Assembly: GCA_034401795.1 (NCBI GenBank)
Contig: CM067367.1
Span: 83,812,814 to 83,876,813, forward strand
Direction: 5' to 3'
Length of the DNA stretch: 64,000 nucleotides
Source: Chaetoderma sp. LZ-2023a
Taxonomy: Eukaryota > Mollusca > Caudofoveata > Chaetodermatida > Chaetodermatidae
Within the stretch, counting starts at the first letter, position 1, and each line of letters starts with the position of its first letter. The position numbers and the translations under genes are program-made. Below, in pieces: positions 23,314-34,726 of the stretch. Under the pieces are notes generated by a model that was given only the letters and a program-made list of their open reading frames with translations, was not told the origin of the DNA and did no database searches.

Positions 23314-24139
23314 GGCTTGTTGCACATTGCATCCTTAAACGTATGTGGCCTAAAATCAAAGTTAATGTTTACGGAATTCTATGAATTCGTAAATGCACAT
23401 GACATCATCTGTTTAAACGAGACAAAGCTAAATGATACAGATTATGTTTTAATACCTAACTACGTACTTTTAACACAAACTCGAACCAATACATATGGGA
23501 GCTTAGGAGCCCTAATAAAGGAAAGTTTAAGACAGTACTTCCGTAAAGCAGAATATGAGACAGAGAATGACTTTGTTCTATAGCTACACATTTGTAAAGA
23601 ACTAACGAATTACTCACGGGACACGTTACTCGGAATAACATACATTCCACCCGAATCATCAAGAGATTACGCAAACGATGCATATGACAAAATTAAACAA
23701 GACATAATAAACCTTAGTAAATCATTTGACATATTTTGCCTAGTTGGGGACCTCAATGCTAAAATAGGTGAAGACTGTGATTACGAAGAGTATGACGACT
23801 TTACATTACGGAAATTTCGGCATAAGTGACACTCCAAATTCTGACCTCCTAAGACTTACAATGACGGGATGCCTAGGGATAGAAGAAGCGAATGCGAAGG
23901 ACGTAAACATACAAATGGGCGGAAACCGATTCAACTTTGTAAAAATGTGAACATGTTTATACTTAATGGGAGGGTGGGAAAAGATAAACTCATAGGCAGG
24001 GTGACGTCCACAAATAAACGCTTAATCGATTATGCAATAGGGAATAGGAAATGTATAGGAGAAACAAAGCAAATTGAAGTTTACAATTTTGACCCTATTA
24101 TTTCCGATATACATTTTGGTCTTCACTTGAGCGTAACAC

Positions 24140-24192
24140 ACACCACCACCAACAACAACAGCAACAACAACAACAACAACACCAGCAACAGC

Positions 24193-24236
<44 letters not shown>

Positions 24237-24237
24237 A
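24140..24237 (+). repeat. (AAC)n microsatellite inside LINE copy 1
   Basis: About 30 AAC units with AGC interruptions between the endonuclease and RT parts, read as poly-Asn in frame. Confidence 0.95.
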
Positions 24238-24620
24238 ACCAATTAGATGGATAGAACAAAAGAAGTCTAGTTTTGTAGATAATTTAAGCCGAGATAGCTT
24301 CGACAATATCAAAAATAGCAAACGGGAAATTCAAAATGGCGATGTTCATAGTAATATAAATAAGACGATTAGTATGATTGAACATTTTTTCCTAGAAAGT
24401 GCAGAAAATCATTTGGGCGGAAAAAACATTATCAAGGTAAACGCAAGAAAAACTCCCAACCATGGTTTGGCAAAGACTGTAATGAAAAAGGGGGGAATAT
24501 CACAAAGCGAAAAAGAGGTCCAATCTAAATAAAACTGAAATAAATAGACAACACCTACAAAGAGCTAGCAAGAGTTATCAAAGAATAATAAGAACATATG
24601 CACAAAATAGGTGTTATCAG

Positions 24621-25655
24621 ATGCATGCGGATTTACGTCGCTTGCACAAAGGCGTTACTAAGGCCTTCTGGAAAGTGTTCAATAGACAATCAAATAAAGA
24701 AGAAAGTACCAGGAAAATTGAACTGGAAACCTTATTTCAACAATTTACACATGTAAATACAGTGGAACCTGATACAGATCAAAGTGATATTCCAGTCAAC
24801 AATATAACTGAGTGCGCTGAACTGGACGTACCAATTACAAGTGAAGAAATAAATGAACGAATAACTAAACTCGCAAATGGGGAGGCAGCAGGGGATGACA
24901 ATATTTATAATGAATATATTAAAAGCACTGTTGATCTCATGCTCCCTATATACGAAATGCTATTTAATCAAATTTTTGACACAGGAGTTGTCCCGACTGA
25001 CTGGCTTCTGGGGAAAATAATACCTATCTGTAAAAATAAAGGAGATCTACTAGACCCAACGAATTACCGTCCAATAACATTACTAAGCTGTTTGGGCAAA
25101 TTATTTACATCTATTCTTAACGAACGACTAAAGAAATCTGCAGAAAAGCACGAAATCATTTATGAATCCCAAACTGGATTTAGGAAAAATAGGTCTACCT
25201 TAGACAATATCCTCTCCCTCTACCTCATTAAAGAAATACTATTTGCACAAAATAAAAAGCTATATTGCTGTTATGTTGACTTTAAGCAAGTGTTTGATAA
25301 GGTTTGGCGCGTTGGTCTATGGACTAAGCTTCTTAAGAGCGGCATATCCGGAGAACATTTTAAAATTAAATACAATATGTATAACGATATAAAATTATTT
25401 GTCTATCACAATCGTACAAACTCAAATTTTATTATCAGTAACATTGGTGTACGGCAAGGGGGAAATCGTTCACCTTTTTTATTTTCAATATTTTTAACCG
25501 ATTTAGAAGAATATCTGAAAGCAAATGGAATTGTAGGCTTAACATGTTTAAATAAACTGGCAGACAAAAATTGTAATCTATATCTTTATCTTATTATTTT
25601 ACTATACGCCGATAACACTATTATACTGGCCGAGTCAGCGGAAGCCTTGCAATAA
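24621..25655 (+). pseudogene. LINE copy 1: reverse transcriptase domain
   Basis: A 344-codon open stretch with RT motifs in order: NYRPITLLSCLGKLF, SQTGFRKNRSTLDN, CYVDFKQVFDKVW (motif A), GVRQGGNRSPFLFSIFL (motif B) and LLYADNTIIL (motif C). Motif C has YADN where active RTs have YADD, and motif A has FKQVFD, so catalysis is likely lost. Upstream sequence (24238-24620) is LINE linker in several frames. LINE copy 2 keeps YADD at the same place. Confidence 0.9.
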
Positions 25656-26720
25656 GCACTCAGCGCATTTCATGACTATTGTCTCAAATGGAAGCTTGAA
25701 ATAAATACTACAAAAACAAAAGTTATGATTCTTTCCAAACGTAAATTAAAGAAATACCCAAACTTTACCATAGGTGGCCAGCTACTCGAAATCGTAAATG
25801 AATACCTATATTTGGGGGTCATGGTAAAATAAAACGGGGGGTGGGGGTGTTCTCTAGCTGTAAAACACGAAACTGCAAACAAGGAACGTGGGCAATGTTT
25901 TCATTATTATCAAAAATCAAACAACATGATATACCAATAGATTTTCAGATAATACTATTTGATACTATGATTGCACCAATACTACTTTATGGCTCAGAAA
26001 TCTGGGCGTTTGAGAATACAACTCAGATAGAAACATGCCATATTAAATTCTTTAAAAGTGTACCCCGTTTGAAGAAAAGTACCCCAAATGTTATGGTTTT
26101 TGAGGAAGTGGGGAAAATGCCCTTAGATGTACAAATAAAATGTAACATGGTTAGGTTTTGGGGAGGGATAGTAAATGCAGGATACAGGAAACTCTCGTCA
26201 ATTCTGTATTATGTATGTCTAGAGGTCATTACCCAACGGCAGATACACGTTAATTGGATTAACACAATCAAAACTATCCGAGAGGCAACAGGTCAGCGAC
26301 ACGCATTCAACTCGGAAAACATAAACATAAATAAGGTAGTCAGTCAAACAAAGAAAGCCTTGGAACAACAATACATAGACAAATGGACAAATGGACGAGA
26401 CAGCTACACGAATCAACTAGGTTAACGTTTTACAAAGTTATAAAATTCAAATTTCAGTTTGAAAGCTACTTAAACTTACGGTCATGCGGCGATGCTATAA
26501 GCTTATGTTACTTCAGAACACTTAATCACAAACTGGCAATTGAGTCCCAAAGATGGGCGGGCATCGACCGGAATGAAAGATTATGCAATGTATGTAATGT
26601 TATAGAAGATGAAATTCACTTCCTTTTTACTGTAGCAACCAGATTAATATGCAAGAGACAACAATACAGAAAAGACACAGGGTTTATTTGGAATATGCAA
26701 CAGGCCTATGTAGATTTTTA
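25656..26720 (+). pseudogene. LINE copy 1: post-RT region with CxxC motif
   Basis: After a stop at 25653-25655 the frame resumes as HDYCLKWKLEINTTKTKVMIL-like sequence, EYLYLGV, then 25841-26425 and 26383-26720. Matches to LINE copy 2 include FSLLSKIKQHDIP, MIAPILLYGSEIW, KSTPNVM, IKCNMVRFW and ALEQQY. Near the end RLCNVCNVIEDEIHFLF gives a CxxC...ExHF zinc-like motif seen at the C-terminus of many LINE ORF2 proteins. Stops and frameshifts occur near 25830 and 26420. Confidence 0.85.
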
Positions 26721-26734
26721 AGGTTATCAAAGCA

Positions 26735-26754
26735 ACAACAACAACAACACCACC

Positions 26755-26788
<34 letters not shown>

Positions 26789-26808
26789 TCAACAAGAACA
26801 AGAACAAG

Positions 26809-26854
<46 letters not shown>

Positions 26855-26879
26855 TTATGCTCATCATCACTATGCTCAT

Positions 26880-26929
<50 letters not shown>

Positions 26930-26935
26930 ACAAAT
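26735..26935 (+). repeat. (CAA)n microsatellite
   Basis: CAA units with CAT and GAA interruptions, beginning just after the LINE C-terminal coding region. The poly-Gln reading is not evidence of a gene. Confidence 0.95.
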
Positions 26936-27004
26936 TATATATACATCGACGACAATTATAACCACTATCAACAACAATAACAATAACAGTAATGACGCCA
27001 ACAA

Positions 27005-27047
27005 CAGACAACGACAACTACAACTACTGCTGCTGTTACTACTACTG

Positions 27048-27112
<65 letters not shown>

Positions 27113-27114
27113 GT

Positions 27115-27183
<69 letters not shown>

Positions 27184-27222
27184 CACTACTACTACTACTA
27201 CTACTACTGCTACTACCGATAC
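27005..27222. repeat. (ACT)n microsatellite
   Basis: About 60 ACT/TAC units with GCTACT and GTTACT interruptions, in the 3' region of LINE copy 1. Confidence 0.95.
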
Positions 27223-27230
27223 CCTACCAC

Positions 27231-27231
<1 letters not shown>

Positions 27232-27316
<85 letters not shown>
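27232..27316. repeat. (AAT)n microsatellite
   Basis: About 28 AAT units, followed by an (AT)n run at 27365-27396. Confidence 0.95.
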
Positions 27317-27318
<2 letters not shown>

Positions 27319-27457
27319 GCCTACTACCGCCTACAATAGTATAAATAACCTTTCCCTTATATCCTATATATATATATATATATATTATATATATCAATAT
27401 GTAAATTATAGGTTTGTTAAATAGCCTGAGTGAATAAAGGAAACTGAAACTGAACTG

Positions 27458-27612
27458 AGCCACACTGCAAAGAATAACACATCCTTAACGGGGCTGTGAG
27501 ATGTGCTGAAATGTAGACAACAACACACACACACACCCACCCACCCACCACCCCCCCCCCCGCCCTCCTTAGCCACACTGCAAAAAATAGCACATCTCCA
27601 ATTCAAGGGATA
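27458..27612 (+). repeat. Left inverted terminus, continuation beyond LINE copy 1
   Basis: AGCCACACTGCAAAGAATAA, CACATCCTTAACGG, GTGAGATGTGCTGAAATGTA and a second TTAGCCACACTGCAAAAAAT are the reverse complement of 31941-32060 in the right terminus. A (CA)n/(C)n run at 27520-27563 separates the two units. Confidence 0.8.
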
Positions 27613-27814
27613 AGGCAGAAAGGTAAAAGTCAGAAATGTCATCCAATCCAATTATAATATTCAAAATTATCTCAACAGAATTTTTTTATATTTTGCATTG
27701 GAAACACTTTAGGAGATTTCTGAGCTGCGTTGTAGGAGGAAATTGATTTAGCCATTTAATGCTCTCCATTATTAATGAGTTATGCGTGTTTGAATTCATG
27801 TTCAGTTTCATTAA

Positions 27815-28037
27815 CCCTTAAATTTTCCAATGAAATTTAAATTTTCTCATATAAAATGTCAATTTGCAGACCAAGGGAAGATAAGTTTTGAAAATGTATC
27901 ACTGGCATGGTTGGATCGGTTATCGAGCCAGGCATTCCAGTAGTAAATTTTCAAAAACAGTCTTCTCTTAGTCTGCAAGTGGACATTTCTCAAGACCACT
28001 GCAGAAGCCGTTTTTTGCTGATATGAGTGTTAAAGGG
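27815..28037. mobile_element. TTAA-flanked palindromic MITE (piggyBac-like ends)
   Basis: TTAA at 27811-27814 is followed by CCCTTAAAT; the right end reads TTAAAGGG followed by TTAA at 28038-28041. CCC...GGG ends on TTAA sites are typical of piggyBac-type elements. The interior is the decayed hairpin shared with 12552-12737 (ATGTCAATTTGCAGACC, GGTTATCGAGCCAGGCATTCC, AAATTTTCAAAAACAG). It is non-coding. Confidence 0.65.
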
Positions 28038-28189
28038 TTAAAGTGTACTGTACGTAAAAGGTAGGATTTGAAATGTTTTATGCAGTAGAAATTATTCACG
28101 ATTATTCAAGTAATTTCGATTTTCAATTTAATCATGTAATCGTGCAAGTATTACCTATGAATCTTGTTATTAGGATTATCATACTAACC

Positions 28190-28286
28190 CTGCTCTCACA
28201 AGTTTTAGTCATAATAGACAAATGGACATTTCTCAGGTCACTGCAGAAGAAGCCATTTTTGGGTGATATGAGTGTGAAAGGGTTAA
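28190..28286. repeat. Truncated copy of the TTAA-type MITE
   Basis: AAATGGACATTTCTCAGGTC, CACTGCAGAAGAAGCC, TGATATGAGTGTGAAAGGG and TTAACC match the right half of the element at 27815-28037. Confidence 0.65.
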
Positions 28287-28427
28287 CCTTCGCCTCGCAT
28301 TCTGTTCCTCGCCAACTGTTCCCTCGCCTTCCCGTACCCCCCCCCCCATCCCCCTTTACTTTAACAAGTATGTGGGTTACATGATATTTGCATCATATTG
28401 TGGTGGACAAGTACTTATCATCTTGAA

Positions 28428-28430
<3 letters not shown>

Positions 28431-28497
<67 letters not shown>

Positions 28498-28513
28498 GTC
28501 AGTGTTACAATTC

Positions 28514-28571
<58 letters not shown>
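28431..28571. repeat. (ATT)n microsatellite, two blocks
   Basis: Perfect ATT runs at 28431-28498 and 28518-28571 separated by 20 bp. Confidence 0.97.
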
Positions 28572-28657
28572 TAGAAGATTATATAATATAAGTATGGTTT
28601 TGACGTGATAAGCATCCCAAAATAAGTATAGTGTGGCGGACTATCGATGGAAATCAT

Positions 28658-29145
28658 TTATTTTCGGTTAAATTCTGCAAGGATTCTCCAAATAAGAGAA
28701 CATAATTTCTGTAGTAAACTTAGTTTATTTGTTCCATGTAATTGTTTAAATTTGAAATAATTTGGCCGCAGATAGTAGCATTTGGGAATTGTTGATTTCT
28801 GGATTTCCGCGAAGTAGTCGCAAATAAATATAACCCTACAGTTCTCATGGTGTGAACGACGCGTAAAAGGAGCAGCTATTTGGCCATCATGATCAGACTT
28901 GTCCATAATGTCGTCTACAATCAATAGGTTCCTACGACTTTTGCCTAGTTCAACCGAATCAAGTCCTTCTATAAACTCTACTCTCCCTCTCAAAGCATTA
29001 TATGAAGCTTGCCACGAACCATAGCATCAAATTATTGTGTCATGGGGTGGGTTTATTGAAACTCTTGTCTTTCCCCTCTGTGTCGGACCTGCAATCAAGA
29101 TAGTAAACGGATGATGCAGCAAAATAGTAGTAGTCGAGATACCAT
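28658..29145 (-). pseudogene. A32-type (FtsK/HerA) DNA-packaging ATPase, remnant 1
   Basis: Read on the minus strand from about 29145, the frame gives FTILIAGPTQRGKT (Walker A), an in-frame TGA where the relative at 33.4-34.1 kb has Trp, then CYGSWQASYN, RRNLLIVDDIMDK (Walker B) and FTRRSHHENCRVIFI. After that the sequence loses similarity to the other copy. A32-family ATPases pump viral DNA into capsids and are hallmark genes of Polintons, adintoviruses and large DNA viruses. The segment after Walker A is shortened and the C-terminal part is replaced, so this is a pseudogene. The N-terminal side runs into a 25-bp tandem repeat. Confidence 0.75.
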
Positions 29146-29262
29146 TGGTGTTGTTCATTTTTTATACCATTGTTGTTGTTCATTTTTTATACCATTGTTG
29201 TTGTTCATTTTTATACCATTGTTGTTGTTCATTTTTTATACCATTGTTGTTGTTCATTTTTT
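29143..29262. repeat. 25-bp tandem repeat, about 5 copies
   Basis: The unit ACCATTGTTGTTGTTCATTT then TTTAT is repeated about five times at the 5' side of the ATPase remnant. Confidence 0.9.
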
Positions 29263-29442
29263 GGGCTCCAGAATATCAATTAATGCAAGAAACCGTGGTT
29301 TTTTGGCTTTTATGTTTTTCTAAACATAAATTCTGTTGACAACTGAAATTTGAACAAATTTCATTGACTATTTATCTGTCTGACTGCTGCAAGCAACCTG
29401 CTGATAATTTCAATAGACAATCTGTCAATAGACAATAACTTT

Positions 29443-29537
29443 GGATCTGTTCAATATTTTGAGAATATTTTGACTAAATGTTGTTTAAAAAATCAACATC
29501 ACTCAGTCAAATAGTTTGCAAAATATCCAACAGATCC
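29443..29537. repeat. 95-bp hairpin, CAATATTTTGAGAA family
   Basis: GGATCTGTTCAATATTTTG pairs with CAAAATATCCAACAGATCC, and TTTTGACTAAATGTTG pairs with CAACATCACTCAGTCAAA around an A/T loop. It belongs to the same hairpin family as 15927-16010 and 60837-60921. Confidence 0.85.
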
Positions 29538-29557
29538 GAAACTATACCGACTGAGAT

Positions 29558-30775
29558 AAGGCAGAATTCTACGTAAATCTATTTCTTTACCTTGCAATAC
29601 TGCTATATGCAGACGACACAATACTCATGGCGGATTCTCCTACGGCACTGCAACGCGCCTTAAATGTCTTTTACGACTATTGTACTGCCTGGAAACTGCA
29701 TGTTAACACAGCAAAAACTAAAGTCATGATAATTTCCAAACGTAAGCAGCGGACAGAATTACATTTTAAAATTGGAGAGCACCCTATCGAGATTGTGGAT
29801 GAATTTATTTATTTAGGTGTCTGTCTCAGACAAAACGGAAGCTTTGTTAGCTGTGGGGCTCGGAACGTTAAACAGGCAACCAAAGCCACTTTCTCTTTAC
29901 TAAGTAAAATAAAAGAGCATGACATCCCAATAGACTTACAAAATTATTTATTCGACACAATGATAACACCTATCTTACTGTATGCCTCGGAAGTGTGGGG
30001 ATTCGAAAAGGATCGCCAGATAGAAACTTGCCAAACAAAATTCTTTAAAAACGCATTACACCTTAAGAAATCCACACCAAATGTCATGATATATGGCGAA
30101 TTGGGCCGACTGCCACTCAATATAACTATAAAATGTAATATGGTCAGGTTCTGGGCGGGGTTGGTAAACGCTGGGTATGGGAAACTGTCATCAACACTGT
30201 ACTACTTAGCATTAGAATTCTCAAGAGAACGAAATATTGAAATCAAATGGATTAAAACCATCAAATTCATTCTAGAAATAACTGGTCAGGCAGACTTGTT
30301 CTACCAGGAGGAAATAAACACCGCACAAGTAATCACCAAAACAAAAAGAGTCCTCGAACAACAATATACCGATGAGTGGAAAGCAACCATAAACCAATCG
30401 TCACGTCTGACATTCTATAAACAGATCAAAGAGAATATAGTTTTTGAGAAATATTTAAAAATCCTACCGTACCGAGAAGCTCTTATCTTATGTCATTTCC
30501 GAACACTTAACCACAAACTAGCGATTGAATAAAAAAGATGGCTAGGTATTGACAGATTAGAAAGATTGTGTTCTGAATGCAACTGCATAGAAGATGAGAT
30601 GCATTTTCTTTTCTCATGCTCTAAATTCAATAGACAAAGGCAGAAATTCATACCACGATTCTATACAGAAAACCCTAATACCGAGAAAACTAAAGGATTG
30701 TTTGCAATATGCAATAAACCGCTCCTTATCAAACTCTCCAAATACTTGTTAGCATCAAAAAAACTAAACAGCTAG
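29558..30775 (+). pseudogene. LINE copy 2: RT C-terminal part and CxxC domain
   Basis: The open frame from about 29558 to 30529 keeps the YADD box, AWKLHVNTAKTKVMIISKRK, EFIYLGVCLRQNGS, FSLLSKIKEHDIPID and MITPILLYASEVWGFE, ending LCHFRTLNHKLAIE. A TAA at 30530-30532 replaces a sense codon of copy 1. The same frame then continues as RWLGIDRLERLCSEC, EDEMHFLFSCSKFNRQRQ, a CxxC...HxxxxC arrangement, to a stop at 30773-30775. The region is otherwise well preserved, so the insertion looks younger than copy 1. Confidence 0.85.
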
Positions 30776-31083
30776 ACGAATTCATCCATCTTCTCACCCA
30801 ATCATACACCCGAGTTATCTATCAACCCAAGTATCCATCGCCATCATTGTTAAAGCGATGCTAATCTCATCTCAAATGCGATAGATTGTACGATAGATTA
30901 TAGTTTATGGAGTCCATATCATTCACATCCTGTTATATTCCCTTACATGTATCACAATCATTTGCTTTGTAACATGGTGTAAACATTGAACAGTGAGAAC
31001 CGTGATTTTGTTTACTCAAGCGATAGTGTATGGTGACATGTAAGTGCCAATGCATTACATTCTTTATTATGCAAATCATTTTG

Positions 31084-31167
31084 GTGAATATTTTGGGGAT
31101 AATTTGATTGGAAGTTGTCATTGCCTATGGCAGTAACGGCTTCCGGTCAAATTGGTCTCAGAATAGT
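31084..31167. repeat. 84-bp hairpin, GAATATTTTGGGG family
   Basis: GTGAATATTTTGGGGATAAT continuing TTGATTGGAAG pairs imperfectly with CTTCCGGTCAAATTGGTCTC continuing AGAATAGTCAT. The loop is ATTGCCTATGGCAGTAA. It is a more decayed member of the family. Confidence 0.7.
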
Positions 31168-31581
31168 CATCAGCTTACTTGTATGATTGTTTTCATATCA
31201 TATTGCCAAATTATATGTGACACCGCTATGCCTGAGCGTATTGACCAAGGCAGATACGCTAGTTTTTCCTTCTGATTTGTTGAAAAGTAAGGCATGACAG
31301 CCACCATGGGCTTTGGAAATGTACCAACGTTTAAACTACTCAAGCATGAATATCTTTCTTTAGCGGCATGATAATAAGCTTAATATTATAGTATAGTTTA
31401 CGAATGACGTGTTAGATCAGCTGAACAACTATTATATGAAGTTAGTTCTCCTTTAATACTGCCTGAAACACTGTAGGGGCAAGTGGTCCAAAAAAGTTAA
31501 TAAATTGATTATTGTTGTTATCATTATTATGTAAGCGATCCCACTGTCGTAGCCCTCGTCGGCAGCGCGGCGGAGATGGTA

Positions 31582-31602
31582 TGATAATAATACTAATAAT
31601 AC

Positions 31603-31670
<68 letters not shown>

Positions 31671-31672
31671 TT
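31582..31672. repeat. (AAT)n microsatellite
   Basis: About 27 AAT units preceded by ACTAATAAT variants, in the 3' region of LINE copy 2. Confidence 0.96.
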
Positions 31673-31940
31673 GTATTTCTACCGCCATTGTCAATGTACA
31701 AATAATCCTCATATGCCGTTGTCACGGCCTGAGTGTAATAAAGAAAATACGAAAATACGAAATACGAAAAAGTAGCATCTGAAAAAAATCCAGCAAACAA
31801 ACAGTGAAAAACAAATCGTCCGCTTCGCCTAAACGTAATCCGGCCCCTTTTCCCGGAACATTATCTGTTTACTGCATACAAACGTCCGGTTTTGTAACTC
31901 TGTAAGGACTCTCCTTCCGTTATGAATGATGTATAATACC

Positions 31941-33425
<1,485 letters not shown>

Positions 33426-33452
33426 GTGAGGAAACATTTTGCTATTCAATCT

Positions 33453-34149
33453 TTACAACCTCTTAGTAATACAGACGGAACAAATCTCGGTAGAATGAAC
33501 GGTCGTTCGTAGCCTGAGATATTCCGGAGTTGTTTGTTTAAGATCTAGTAGCAGATATGAGTGGGACATCTCTGTCACATTCTTAAATGCATTTATTAAA
33601 TATTTGCTATTCCCAGGAAACATTTGTTGAGATAAGCAACGTATGGATGAGGCTTCCCCCGGATTCTTAAAAAGCACGATATAATGAGAATTAATTGAAA
33701 TGTCTCTGTGACATCGCGATTTGTGAAATAGATTTTGAACTATGATTATAATACTGCAGTTCTCATGGTGTGAACGACGTGTGAATAAAACAGACAATTG
33801 ACCACCAGTATCAGATCTGTCCATAAGGTCATCTACAATCAATAAGTTCCTACGATTTCTGTCTAGTTCAATAGAGTCAATGCCGTCTATAAACTTTCCC
33901 TCTCAAAGAATTATACGAAGGCTGTCAGGCTCCATAGCACCATATTATTTTTTCAGGGGTGGGGGTTATCCCAATGCCTTCAGATATTAAACGTTTTATA
34001 AGCTCTGTCTTGCCACTCTGTGTCGGGGCTGGCATAAGCATAGTGAACAGATGTTTCAGTAATATAGACGTACTTGAGATTACTTCCGTGTTCATTTCGT
34101 CCCCTTCTGAATATAAGCCAGCAAATAACGTTTGAACAATTTCAAACAT
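33453..34149 (-). pseudogene. A32-type DNA-packaging ATPase, remnant 2
   Basis: The minus-strand frame from 34149 contains FTMLMPAPTQSGKTELIKRL (Walker A) and TPTPEKIIWCYGA, then a TGA where Trp is expected. After a frameshift near 33905 it continues with RRNLLIVDDLMDRSD (Walker B), LFTRRSHHENCSIIIIVQNL, SRCHRDISINSHYIVLFKNP, MFPGNSKYLINAF and YLLLDLKQTTPEYLRLRT, ending at 33453. Domain order and length fit the Polinton/adintovirus A32-like packaging ATPase. One nonsense change and one frameshift make it a pseudogene, but it is more complete than remnant 1. It lies just outside the right terminus at 33425, next to the PC4-like gene at 38.5-39.3 kb in the same orientation if the LINE between them is disregarded. 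Confidence 0.85.
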
Positions 34150-34348
34150 ATTTAAATGACTGTAAAAAACTACCCCTGAGTAATAATTTCAAGAGAGAAT
34201 ATCTATGAATTTGCCGAATATTTTGAGAACATTTTGACAGAAAAATAGTACAACAACTACTTTCAGATAAGTAGTTTTAGAAAAATATACAACAAATTTA
34301 AAGTTATTATTTCTATTGAAATCATTAATGCAGAGATTAGTTTCTTAC

Positions 34349-34403
34349 CAGTCAAGAAAGCGGCAATCAACACCACTGTCACTGTATAGATAACGTATTT
34401 CAT
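34349..34403 (-). CDS. Possible first coding exon: signal peptide with splice donor
   Basis: On the minus strand ATG at 34403-34401 opens MKYVIYTVTVVLIAAFLT, a short Lys-then-hydrophobic stretch like a secretory signal peptide, and is followed directly by a good donor, CTGGTAAGAAA. No downstream exon is recognised on this strand before the ATPase remnant. It may be the first exon of a small secreted-protein gene, or chance. Confidence 0.3.
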
Positions 34404-34726
34404 CCTGGCTACATCCTGCTAAGTGAGAGATGATCTCTGCAGTGTTGAGTAGGGGAGAGGTGAGAGAGGGAAATTGTTTAAGGCGATTTTGCGAAGCTCT
34501 TGTAAAACTGACAGTAAGCCTACCTAAGCTGATTTGAGAGGCTTTGAAATCTGACAGATTATGGATTTACACTAACCCATATATGTTGAATGTTTTGAGA
34601 CTAATTTGACTAAGAAAACATTTATGAAAGATTACGACAATGAACCCGTACGTAATCGTGATTGTGACGTCAGACAATGCAGGACACATATAATACTCAT
34701 ACAACATTGCAAAATTTAAAAAGGCG

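Larger units (their letters stand above)
22786..24237 (+). pseudogene. LINE copy 1: Asn/Asp-rich leader and APE-type endonuclease
   Basis: A 265-codon frame (22786-23583) begins with Ser/Asn/Thr/Asp-rich sequence and a poly-Asn/Asp run, then enters an exonuclease-endonuclease-phosphatase domain. Visible motifs are HIASLNVCGLKSKL (catalytic Asn), IICLNETKLND (catalytic Glu), then past an in-frame TAG at 23581-23583, LGITYIPPESS (Tyr), FCLVGDLNAKIGE (Asp/Asn), RLIDYAIGNRK and SDIHFGLHLSV. Such domains nick target DNA for target-primed reverse transcription. At least one frameshift lies near 23830-23900. A second poly-Asn run (24140-24237) follows the domain. The copy is clearly inactive. Confidence 0.8.
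22531..27457 (+). mobile_element. Non-LTR retrotransposon (LINE copy 1), degraded
   Basis: A nearly complete but broken LINE on the plus strand: low-complexity N-terminal region, APE-type endonuclease (about 23310-24135), RT (24621-25655) and a C-terminal region with a CxxC motif (to 26720), then CAA/ACT/AAT microsatellites and a tail GCCTGAGTGAATAAAGGAAA. AGCCAC occurs directly on both sides (22525-22530 and 27458-27463), consistent with a 6-bp target duplication inside the left terminus, whose uninterrupted counterpart on the right reads CCTTAGCCACACTGT. The exact clade is not assigned. Confidence 0.85.
29557..31770 (+). mobile_element. Non-LTR retrotransposon (LINE copy 2), 5'-truncated
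   Basis: Begins within RT motif C (LLYADDTILM) and runs to a tail GCCTGAGTGTAATAAAGAAA plus repeated AATACGAAA. The coding part matches LINE copy 1 closely. 5' truncation at this point is the usual outcome of incomplete target-primed reverse transcription. The 3' part also contains a hairpin (31084-31167) and an AAT microsatellite. Confidence 0.8.

Noticed and set aside
28073..28384. Small plus-strand gene of about 100 codons
   Set aside because: Overlaps a truncated MITE and ends in a C run; no recognisable protein feature.
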